Positions 1 to 5,459 of a stretch of DNA of 5,597 bases are shown here, in pieces; position 1 is the first letter of the stretch; each line of letters opens with the position of its first letter. This DNA is from an uncultured Saprospiraceae bacterium. GTDB taxonomy: Bacteria; Bacteroidota; Bacteroidia; Chitinophagales; Saprospiraceae. Position numbers and translations under genes: made by a program. Location of the stretch: positions 1-5,597 of the forward strand of contig CALCMV010000254.1 of NCBI GenBank assembly GCA_937967535.1, written 5' to 3'. The notes below the pieces were generated by a model. It was given only the letters and a program-made list of their open reading frames with translations, searched no databases and was not told the origin of the DNA.

Positions 1-20
1 TTAAATTAAAAAACGAATGT

Positions 21-53
21 ACTCGTCTGACATTTTGAAAATGTCCGACGAGT
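21..53. terminator. Strong hairpin, probable terminator of a gene left of the window
   Basis: Bases 21-36 are complementary to 38-53 with a single mismatch (T28 against C46). In practice this gives a stem of about 14 pairs with a short loop around TTGAA. The A-rich stretch before it reads as a T-tract on the minus strand (CGTTTTTT, about 7 bases past the stem), and there is no T-run straight after it on the plus strand. It could end a + strand gene finishing left of the window, or act in both directions. The hairpin is directly visible; the terminator role is inference. Confidence 0.55.
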
Positions 54-260
54 GAGCATAACTCCCAAAGTTAAAAAAGCAATACATATAACGCTTCCGC
101 AAAATATGCAGAAGAACCAGAAAAAATGATGACGATTCAAAAATTGAATTATAAGAATTATTTTTTTTTCAACAAAAAAAAAATTAGTCCGTATAATCAA
201 GCACGAACAAACATATCCTGAACAAACAAAACAAAAACCAACACGTATCAAAAAATTCAC
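54..260. other. AT-rich leader region before the thioredoxin-SPOR gene
   Basis: This spacer has no credible gene. It holds a small inverted repeat (ATTCAA-AAA-TTGAAT, 135-149), a run of nine T (161-169) and a run of ten A (174-183). The two runs are nearly adjacent and complementary. A TATAAT lies at 192-197, but no Bacteroidota TAnnTTTG octamer and no matching upstream element were found, so the promoter of the next gene is not assigned. The bases just before the ATG at 261 are A-rich with no Shine-Dalgarno sequence, as is usual in Bacteroidota. Confidence 0.5.
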
Positions 261-1145
261 ATGAGAAAACAAAGTGTACTTATCTCAATTATGTTATGTT
301 CGGTGGGATTGCTATTTGCCTCCGGTCAAGTTAATTTTCAAAACAACCTCAATGAAGCCAAAAAACAAGCAGCCAGAGAAGGCAAACTCTACATCGTCGA
401 ATTTATGACGGAACGCTGCTTTTCCTGCAAAATGATGGATGAGGTTACTTTTACAAGCCCCAAAGTAGTTGATTATATCCAACAAAGTTATGTCCCTGTA
501 AAAGTAAATGTCGAGAGTTTCGATGGTTTCGTATGGAAAGAAAAATACGATATTAGCGTATTGCCTACGATTATGCTCTTCAATTCGCGCGGCGAAGTGG
601 TTGCCAAATATGAAGAATCTATGGGTAGTCAGCGTATGTTGAATGTTCTCCACGAACACAATGCGCCCCACAACCGTACCACCTCCGAATCCTATGTGCA
701 GCCTGCACCCGAAATTCCGCCTTTTTCGCCTCCTATTGCCAAAGCCGCACCTACTGTTCTCCCCTCTGCCCCACCCACACCACCTGCAAAAGCTGTAGCA
801 GTGCATTACAATACAGCCCCACCCTCTACCGCACCTCCCCTGCGGAATGGTATGGAAAATGATGCCACAGGTTTATTTGAATTTCAGGTCAAATATGCTG
901 CCCGTTCGGGCTACGGTGTACAAATAGGCGTATATGCCGAGTATGGCAATGTCCTTCGTACCGTAGAGGAATTGGAACGGCAATTTGACCGACAAATCCT
1001 CGTCAATATCAGTAATTTGAATGGTCGGGTGGTGTACAAAGTTATTGCAGGCGGCTTCGCATCCCGTACCGATGCTGACAATTTCCAACGACAAATTTCG
1101 ACAGGCAATACCGACTATTTTATAGTTGACCTCTCTGCGATGTAG
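261..1145 (+). CDS. Exported thioredoxin-fold protein with C-terminal SPOR domain
   Basis: This 294-residue protein is predicted to act outside the cytoplasmic membrane. Residues 1-22 form a signal peptide (basic MRKQ, hydrophobic core, probable signal peptidase I cut after A20-S21-G22); C13 does not sit in a lipobox. Residues about 26-134 form a thioredoxin-like domain with the CFSC redox motif at 53-56, followed by KMMDEVTF, and the expected cis-proline at P102 in VLPTIMLF. This resembles the Thioredoxin_7/DsbD-gamma type; the usual tryptophan before the first cysteine is R52. Residues 148-193 are a linker with 16 prolines. Residues about 217-294 match a SPOR domain (GVQIGVYAEYGN, then VYKVIAGGFASRTDADNF), a family that binds glycan strands stripped of stem peptides, often at the division septum. 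The inferred role is a thiol-disulfide reductase or isomerase held on the cell wall; its partner is unknown. It has no clear promoter and stands apart from hutI. Confidence 0.9.
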   Translation: MRKQSVLISIMLCSVGLLFASGQVNFQNNLNEAKKQAAREGKLYIVEFMTERCFSCKMMDEVTFTSPKVVDYIQQSYVPVKVNVESFDGFVWKEKYDISVLPTIMLFNSRGEVVAKYEESMGSQRMLNVLHEHNAPHNRTTSESYVQPAPEIPPFSPPIAKAAPTVLPSAPPTPPAKAVAVHYNTAPPSTAPPLRNGMENDATGLFEFQVKYAARSGYGVQIGVYAEYGNVLRTVEELERQFDRQILVNISNLNGRVVYKVIAGGFASRTDADNFQRQISTGNTDYFIVDLSAM

Positions 1146-1170
1146 CAGCTTTGTAATGGCTACTACAAAG
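1142..1170 (+). terminator. Possible small hairpins just after the thioredoxin-SPOR stop
   Basis: CTTTGTA (1149-1155) pairs with TACAAAG (1164-1170) across an 8-base loop, 3 bases after the stop codon. An alternative and mutually exclusive pairing is GTAGC (1142-1146) with GCTAC (1159-1163). There is no T-run behind either, so an intrinsic terminator is weakly supported. The stronger foldback downstream may be what ends transcription. Confidence 0.3.
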
Positions 1171-1183
1171 TAAACAGGAACTC

Positions 1184-1356
1184 CGTAATGACTGCTTTAC
1201 AGGCTGGACGGGAACTCCGTACAGACGACTTTAGCCGTCTCGAAATAATATGTAATTTACTGTTTTTTAGTTTTTTCTAAATAAAAAATAAAAAACAGCG
1301 ACGGCTAAAGTCGTCGGTACAGGCATTCGCATCCACCCTGTAAAGCAGTCATCACG
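1184..1356. repeat. 173-base foldback element: long imperfect inverted repeat with AT-rich centre
   Basis: The left arm (1184-1239) and right arm (1300-1356) are inverted copies, about 49 of 57 aligned positions matching. The outer blocks 1184-1208 and 1332-1356 agree at 23 of 25 bases; the inner blocks 1219-1239 and 1300-1320 agree at 20 of 21; the middle has diverged. The inner block contains GACGACTTTAGCCGTC (1224-1239), itself a near-palindrome. The centre carries a second fold, 1260-1276 against 1283-1298, with one bulged base. No transposase and no convincing target-site duplication are visible. It resembles a paired REP/BIME-type or MITE-type element and, as RNA, would form a very long hairpin between the two genes. 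The family assignment is inference. Confidence 0.8.
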
Positions 1357-1375
1357 CTAGTTATGTAAGCCGCAC

Positions 1376-1392
1376 TACTTTTGCTATTTTTG
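1376..1392 (+). promoter_or_regulatory. Candidate hutI promoter: two overlapping-range TAnnTTTG -7 boxes
   Basis: TACTTTTG (1376-1383) and TATTTTTG (1385-1392) both match the Bacteroidota -7 consensus TAnnTTTG. No good TTTG -33 box was found; the nearest candidate is TTATG (1361-1365), 19 bases before the second box. Starting about 6-8 bases after the first box would leave a leader of roughly 8-10 bases; using the second box would make the hutI message nearly leaderless. The consensus is established for the phylum; its use here is inferred. Confidence 0.5.
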
Positions 1393-1398
1393 TATTTT

Positions 1399-2637
1399 AT
1401 GAGAAAAATATTAATCAAAAATATAAAAACCCTCGTACAAAACCGCGAGCATACAGATAAGCCTTTAGGTGGCAGACAAATGGCTGAATTACCCACCATC
1501 AACAATGCTTTTTTATTAATACAAAACGGAAAAATTGATGATTTTGGCGATATGCAAAACTGCCCCGCCACTGCCGACGAAACGATAGACGCGACGGGTA
1601 AAATGGTTTTTCCTTGTTGGTGCGATTCACATACGCACTTAGTATTTGCAGCGACTCGCGAAGGTGAATTTGTGGATAGAATCAAGGGTTTGACTTATCA
1701 GGAAATTGCCCGACGCGGCGGGGGCATCCTCAACTCTGCCCAACGATTGCGCGATACGCCCGAAGAGTTGTTGTTGGAAGATGCTTATGCACGTTTGCAA
1801 GAAATTATTCGGCAAGGTACGGGCGCGATTGAGATAAAAAGCGGCTACGGACTTACGCTCGAAAGCGAATTAAAAATGCTGCGTATCATCCGCGAATTGA
1901 AAGGAATGAGCGATGCCACGATTAAAGCAACTTTCTTAGGCGCACACGCACTCCCGCCCGAATTTAAGGATAATCGAAAAGGCTATATTGACCTGATAAT
2001 CAATGAAATGATACCGCGTATTGCCGATGAGAATTTGGCAGATTATTGTGATGTATTTTGCGAAAAAGTGGCTTTCACACCCGAAGAAACCGAGCGCATT
2101 ATTGAGACCGGATTGAAGTACGGCTTGCCTCCGAAAATTCATACAAATCAATTCAACTCTATGGGCGGGATACAAGCTGCGATTCGGCACAATGCGCTTT
2201 CCGTAGACCATCTTGAAGTGGTGAATGACGCAGAAATCGCCGCTTTGCAAGCTGCACCAAAAACGATTGCTACGCTCTTACCCTCTGCACCTTTCTTTTT
2301 GAATGACCATTATCCGCCCGCACGAAAATTAATGGATGCCGATATTCCGGTTGCTTTGGCGACTGACTTCAATCCGGGTTCGTCGCCATCGGGAAAGATG
2401 TCTTTTGTCATTTCATTAGCTTGTATAAAAATGCAAATGACTCCCGAAGAAGCGATTAACGCCGCTACGCTAAATGGCGCATTTGCCATTGATTGTCAGC
2501 AAGATATAGGGAGTATTGCACGCGGAAAATCAGCTAATTTTTTCATCACTAAAAAAATATCATCCATCGCACAACTTCCTTATTCATTTGGTAGTGATTT
2601 GGTGGAACAGGTCTTTATTCAGGGAAAAAAAACGTAA
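1399..2637 (+). CDS. hutI: Imidazolonepropionase (EC 3.5.2.7), histidine degradation
   Basis: HutI hydrolyses 4-imidazolone-5-propanoate to N-formimidoyl-L-glutamate, the third step of histidine degradation, in the cytosol. The 412-residue product has the usual family length (the Bacillus subtilis enzyme is about 421). It shows the amidohydrolase metal motif HTH at H78/H80 in CDSHTHLVF, the substrate-loop signature TREGEFVDRIKGLTYQEI, GAIEIKSGYGL, H248 in PKIHTNQF, H271 in SVDHLEV, and the catalytic aspartate D323 in ATDFNPGSSPSGK. These positions parallel H80, H82, H249, H272 and D324 of B. subtilis HutI, so the enzyme should be active. I chose ATG 1399 over the in-frame TTG at 1381 because it gives the standard MRKILIKNIKTLV start and the upstream codons overlap the promoter boxes. 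No hutH, hutU or formiminoglutamate gene is adjacent. Confidence 0.97.
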   Translation: MRKILIKNIKTLVQNREHTDKPLGGRQMAELPTINNAFLLIQNGKIDDFGDMQNCPATADETIDATGKMVFPCWCDSHTHLVFAATREGEFVDRIKGLTYQEIARRGGGILNSAQRLRDTPEELLLEDAYARLQEIIRQGTGAIEIKSGYGLTLESELKMLRIIRELKGMSDATIKATFLGAHALPPEFKDNRKGYIDLIINEMIPRIADENLADYCDVFCEKVAFTPEETERIIETGLKYGLPPKIHTNQFNSMGGIQAAIRHNALSVDHLEVVNDAEIAALQAAPKTIATLLPSAPFFLNDHYPPARKLMDADIPVALATDFNPGSSPSGKMSFVISLACIKMQMTPEEAINAATLNGAFAIDCQQDIGSIARGKSANFFITKKISSIAQLPYSFGSDLVEQVFIQGKKT

Positions 2638-2730
2638 AACGATTATCGGGATTTTTATCAAATAATTATAAAATTAAATTAATTGAATATAATTACTTTA
2701 TGAATATTTTTATTTAAAATAATTTAAAAA
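2638..2730. other. Very AT-rich spacer after hutI
   Basis: This stretch is almost entirely A and T. It contains a loose inverted repeat, TAATTATA (2663-2670) and TATAATTA (2688-2695), and a TTTAAA pair near 2714-2728. Such matches are expected in this composition, so no terminator for hutI is called. Confidence 0.35.
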
Positions 2731-2760
2731 TTTGTTTTTTTAGCAAATTTTTTACTTTTG
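2731..2760 (+). promoter_or_regulatory. Bacteroidota-type promoter of the four-helix membrane protein gene
   Basis: TTTG at 2731-2734 and TACTTTTG at 2753-2760 fit the -33 and -7 elements of the Bacteroidota housekeeping sigma factor, with 18 bases between them, within the usual range. The -7 box lies only 17 bases before the ATG at 2778, so the leader should be about 10 bases long. This is the best promoter in the window. Confidence 0.7.
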
Positions 2761-2777
2761 ACCTAAATAACTATGCA

Positions 2778-3269
2778 ATGACTATTTTTTTCAAGATTCT
2801 TGATTTATTGCTCATTACGATTCCTGTGTTGCTGCTATACACTTGGAGTGGCGTTTTCAAAAATATGGCAATCAGTACCCTTTATGAGTTGAATGAAGAT
2901 GAAGAAAACGAGAAAGATATATTGGATGAGAAAGAAGGGCGAATCCTCAATTATGTCGGTATGTTTCTGTTCTTGTCAATTGGAATTTTGCTTTGGTCGC
3001 TACAAGCCATAGCCGTTGGTAAGGTGGCGCGTGAACTTGCTTTGTACGCTATTCCTGCTTGGTTGTGCTATATTCTGATGTATTTTTTCTTTTTGAGATT
3101 TCCCTTCGGAATAGGCAATAAAAGTGTCAAACGGTCTTATGATATTGAGGCTATACCCGAAAAAATCCCTTTCTTTTTGGTGATTATGGTATTTTATATT
3201 TTGGCAATTTGTTGTTACGATAGTCTACCCGAATTTATGAAATGGCATCTAAATATTTTGACCGAGTAA
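2778..3269 (+). CDS. Unrecognised integral membrane protein with four helices
   Basis: I do not recognise this 163-residue protein. It has four probable transmembrane segments, at residues about 5-27, 58-80, 87-106 and 131-147. The first loop (37-54) is strongly acidic: ELNEDEENEKDILDEKEG has ten acidic residues. The loop between helices 3 and 4 is basic (KSVKRS, 115-120). By the positive-inside rule that loop is probably cytoplasmic, which would place the acidic loop on the same side as it only if the helix count is even between them; helices 2 and 3 separate them, so both would face the cytoplasm. There is no signal peptide cut site, no enzymatic motif, and the single CC pair (145-146) is in helix 4. 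The start at 2778 follows a well-formed promoter. It appears to be a single-gene unit, and its function is unknown. Confidence 0.8.
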   Translation: MTIFFKILDLLLITIPVLLLYTWSGVFKNMAISTLYELNEDEENEKDILDEKEGRILNYVGMFLFLSIGILLWSLQAIAVGKVARELALYAIPAWLCYILMYFFFLRFPFGIGNKSVKRSYDIEAIPEKIPFFLVIMVFYILAICCYDSLPEFMKWHLNILTE

Positions 3270-3345
3270 CTAATTGACGAACCAGACATTTTTGTTTTTA
3301 GTCGTGTAGTGGATGTCATACTCAAAGAAAAAATCGCGCTTATTT

Positions 3346-3470
3346 CATGTTAGGCTATCCGTTTAAGTTTGCTCAACTTTGATAATCAGTAATTTACAAA
3401 ATATTGTTATTCAATGAATTGTAAAAAACTATGAACTATGAACTGGCAACTATGAACTGATAGCCTCATG
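3346..3470. repeat. Imperfect inverted repeat bounded by CATG
   Basis: AGGCTATC (3352-3359) is perfectly inverted as GATAGCCT (3459-3466), and both are flanked by CATG (3346-3349 and 3467-3470) with a two-base difference in spacing. CATGTTA also occurs in direct orientation at 3346-3352 and 3467-3473. The enclosed 99 bases show no further strong pairing. It could be a decayed small mobile element or chance. Confidence 0.35.
3429..3459. repeat. Degenerate tandem heptamer repeat, CTATGAA
   Basis: CTATGAA is repeated in tandem at 3429-3435 and 3436-3442 and again at 3450-3456. The 12-mer AACTATGAACTG occurs perfectly at 3434-3445 and 3448-3459, separated by GC. This resembles the short tandem repeat tracts seen in spacers of many bacteria; no function is implied. 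Confidence 0.7.
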
Positions 3471-3493
3471 TTAAAATATTTCCCCATTTGATG

Positions 3494-3510
3494 TTTTACA
3501 TTTTACATTT
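3494..3510. repeat. Tandem heptamer TTTTACA, 2.4 copies
   Basis: TTTTACA occurs at 3494-3500 and 3501-3507, followed by TTT. It has the same 7-base period as the CTATGAA tract about 40 bases upstream, although the word differs. Confidence 0.55.
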
Positions 3511-3524
3511 CTACGCAATTCCAA

Positions 3525-3543
3525 ACGTTAATCATACGTTAAT
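3525..3543. repeat. Direct repeat ACGTTAAT with 11-base period
   Basis: ACGTTAAT occurs at 3525-3532 and 3536-3543, one helical turn apart and about 110 bases before the lipoprotein start. Spacing of one turn is what paired regulator sites often show, so it is a weak operator candidate. Confidence 0.35.
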
Positions 3544-3650
3544 AGCCTCGACTATTTTATGCGTTCGTTGTGCTTTGTACCTTGTTCTATGGTTATTACA
3601 TCAGCTTAGAGCGAGGAACTACAAATACGAATACTAATAAAACGCCATTC

Positions 3651-5132
3651 ATGCAATATTTTCAATATTTTATTTTGACCCTGATTATTTTATTTTTTGT
3701 GCTTTCGGGCTGCCGCAAAGAGCGTTTTACCGAAGACAGTAGCGACAGGCTCGAATTTTCGGTAGATACCTTGCGATTTGATACCGTTTTTGCGGCGCGA
3801 GGTTCGGCTACTCGTGCTATTAAAGTGTTTAATCGGCACAATCGTTCTATTCGGATTGATGAAATTGCTTTGGGGCAAAATTCTTTTTACCGGATGAATG
3901 TAGATGGTACGCCTACCTCTCTGGCGCAAAGTGTGGAGATTGCCCCAAGAGACAGCCTCTATATCTTTACGGAGGTCGAAATTGACCCTTCTAATGCTGC
4001 AAATCCTTTTATCGTGTTGGATTCTATACGTTTTGAGACGAATGGGAATACGCAATTTGTATGGTTAGAATCCTTTGGGCAAGATGCCGTCTATGTCGGC
4101 GAATCGTATCGTCTGGCTGGCTTGGCATGCAATGGCGGTACAGTGACTTGGGATGATGCGCGTCCGTATGTCGTCTTGGGATTTTTGTTGGTAGATGGTT
4201 GTGATTTGGTGATTAATCCGGGTGTGGATGTTCATTTTCAAGGTGGTACAACGCGAGATACACTCAATAACAATGCCATCACGCTACCTAATGGTACGAT
4301 GTTTTTTACCAACACTGCCAGCATAGATGTACGAGGCGAAATGGGCAATCCGGTACGCTTTCGGACAGATAGAATCGAACCCGAATTTGTGGATGTGCCG
4401 GGGCAATGGGGTACAATTTGGCTATCGTCAGGCAGTCGTGGCAACCAAATGAATTATGCAGAAATACGCAATGCAGCCATAGGTGTGCGCGTGGATTCAG
4501 CCGCCGATTTGAGGATAGATAATTCGACTATTTTTGAAACCTCCTCATCGGCAATACTCGGTATTCATGCAGATATTGAGGGTACGAATAATTTGATTTT
4601 TGATATTAGCATCAATGATTTGCAGTTTGAATTTGGTGGAAATTACCACTTTACACATTGTACATTTGCTAATGAAACGAATAACCGTTTTCTTTCTCAT
4701 TCTGACCCTGTACTCCGAATGAGCAATTATTTTGTACCCGGCTTAGATGCCGACGGCAATGCCATTATCTGGGAAAATGACCTCAATGCGACTTTTGAAA
4801 ATTGTATTTTCTACGGCACACGTCCCGACGAAATTTTGCTGGATAATCCGGAAGAAGTCACCGCCTCATTCAATTACACTTTCAATCATTGTCTGATAAA
4901 AAGAGATACGCTCAATACGGATTTACCCAATTACATCAACTCTGTTTTTGTGGAAAGTTCGGATGAATTTGGTTTCTTGGATTCTCCCGAATTTGATTAT
5001 CGACTCGACACCATTATCAATCCTGCCGTCAATGCAGGTACGAGTATGTTGATGATGCCAACACCCATTGACTTGGATGGTGTGATGCGTGATGGAATGC
5101 CGGATATTGGGGCGTATGAGTTTCAGGAGTAA
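3651..5132 (+). CDS. Lipoprotein with beta-sandwich and right-handed beta-helix, DIGAYEF C-terminus
   Basis: This 493-residue protein is predicted to be an envelope lipoprotein of unknown ligand. Residues 1-20 are a very hydrophobic signal ending in the lipobox VLSGC, with C21 the lipidated cysteine. Residues about 34-145 form a beta-sandwich-like domain (LEFSVDTLRFDTVFAARGS, later FRMNVDG-like YRMNVDG) resembling ASH-type modules. From about 150 to 460 it looks like a right-handed parallel beta-helix: GQWGTIW (251-257), then turns with a recurring buried cysteine, FTHCTF (C337), FENCIF (C385) and FNHCLI (C414). The end, DLDGVMRDGMPDIGAYEF (474-491), is the signature of the 'choice-of-anchor Q' C-terminus common in Bacteroidota. 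I chose ATG 3651; an in-frame GTG at 3570 would add 27 residues before the signal. The chosen start lacks a basic residue ahead of the hydrophobic core, which is odd. No T9SS C-terminal domain is seen. Confidence 0.88.
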   Translation: MQYFQYFILTLIILFFVLSGCRKERFTEDSSDRLEFSVDTLRFDTVFAARGSATRAIKVFNRHNRSIRIDEIALGQNSFYRMNVDGTPTSLAQSVEIAPRDSLYIFTEVEIDPSNAANPFIVLDSIRFETNGNTQFVWLESFGQDAVYVGESYRLAGLACNGGTVTWDDARPYVVLGFLLVDGCDLVINPGVDVHFQGGTTRDTLNNNAITLPNGTMFFTNTASIDVRGEMGNPVRFRTDRIEPEFVDVPGQWGTIWLSSGSRGNQMNYAEIRNAAIGVRVDSAADLRIDNSTIFETSSSAILGIHADIEGTNNLIFDISINDLQFEFGGNYHFTHCTFANETNNRFLSHSDPVLRMSNYFVPGLDADGNAIIWENDLNATFENCIFYGTRPDEILLDNPEEVTASFNYTFNHCLIKRDTLNTDLPNYINSVFVESSDEFGFLDSPEFDYRLDTIINPAVNAGTSMLMMPTPIDLDGVMRDGMPDIGAYEFQE

Positions 5133-5201
5133 ATTAATGTTTTTGCCAGATTTTGGAAATTAGTATTTACATTCTTAACTCTTGCGCGTTTTTGGCAAAA
5201 G

Positions 5202-5233
5202 ATGAGTAAATGAGTAGATGAATAAATGAGTAA
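5202..5233. repeat. Four tandem copies of an 8-base unit, ATGAGTAA
   Basis: The units are ATGAGTAA, ATGAGTAG, ATGAATAA and ATGAGTAA, in register with no gaps. ATGAGTAAAT (5226-5235) also occurs inverted as ATTTACTCAT at 5285-5294, so the tract and the inverted copy could pair across 49 bases. Confidence 0.75.
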
Positions 5234-5328
5234 ATTTGAAATGAAATAATGTTCTAATGAATCAATAAACTCAAGCGTAAAAACATTTACTCATTATGCT
5301 ATTGGCTTTGCCACCTTATGGAACTGGA

Positions 5329-5459
5329 AAATTGGGAAATTAGGCTTGCTTTTACAAGTAAATGATTATTAATTATTTTTATATTATTAAAAATAAAAAA
5401 TTAATTAATATTATTTTGTGAAAAATTATAACACAATGTTTTACCTAATTTCCCGATTT
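5329..5459. repeat. Imperfect inverted repeat around an AT-rich core
   Basis: Bases 5329-5344 are inverted at 5444-5459 with 15 of 16 matching, including a perfect 11-mer (GGGAAATTAGG, 5334-5344, against 5444-5454). The left arm itself shows an 8-base period: GGAAAATT, GGGAAATT, AGG. The 99-base centre is nearly pure A and T and contains its own partial fold (ATTAATT at 5368-5374 with AATTAAT at 5399-5405). Its architecture echoes the 1184-1356 element, though the arm sequences are unrelated. Confidence 0.6.

Larger units (their letters stand above)
3270..3650. other. 381-base spacer rich in short repeats, no gene seen
   Basis: No convincing coding region lies here. It contains an imperfect inverted repeat (3346-3359 with 3459-3470), tandem heptamers (3429-3459 and 3494-3510), the direct repeat ACGTTAAT (3525-3532 and 3536-3543), and ATAGCCTC twice (3460-3467 and 3542-3549). 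A TAAGTTTG at 3364-3371 matches the -7 consensus but has no -33 partner and lies 280 bases before the lipoprotein start, so it is not called as its promoter. Confidence 0.55.

Noticed and set aside
66..73. Minus-strand TAACTTTG as a divergent promoter
   Set aside because: No partner element at normal spacing (nearest is about 26 bases away), and it would transcribe straight into the strong hairpin at 21-53.
6..272. Open frame of 88 codons on the minus strand
   Set aside because: It is read from A/T-rich spacer and produces a phenylalanine-rich chain; it crosses a strong hairpin and homopolymer runs and overlaps the next gene's start.
312..806. Minus-strand open frame of 164 codons opposite the thioredoxin gene
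   Set aside because: The + strand frame has a signal peptide, redox motif and SPOR domain; the opposite frame has no recognisable features.
1219..1320. Possible CRISPR-like or tRNA-like structure from repeated GACTTTAG/CTAAAGTC
   Set aside because: There are only two inverted copies, no regular spacers and no cloverleaf or CCA; it is a foldback.
1305..1685. Minus-strand open frame overlapping the foldback and hutI start
   Set aside because: It runs through conserved hutI codons and a palindromic repeat, so it is a shadow frame.
3364..3371. TAAGTTTG as promoter of the lipoprotein gene
   Set aside because: It matches the -7 consensus, but there is no -33 element and it lies about 280 bases from the start.
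3559..3609. 16-codon frame as a leader peptide before the lipoprotein
   Set aside because: There are no regulatory hairpins or repeated amino-acid codons in it; a frame this short is expected by chance.
3690..4055. Minus-strand open frame inside the lipoprotein gene
   Set aside because: It lies opposite the well-supported lipobox and beta-sandwich coding region and shows no domain.
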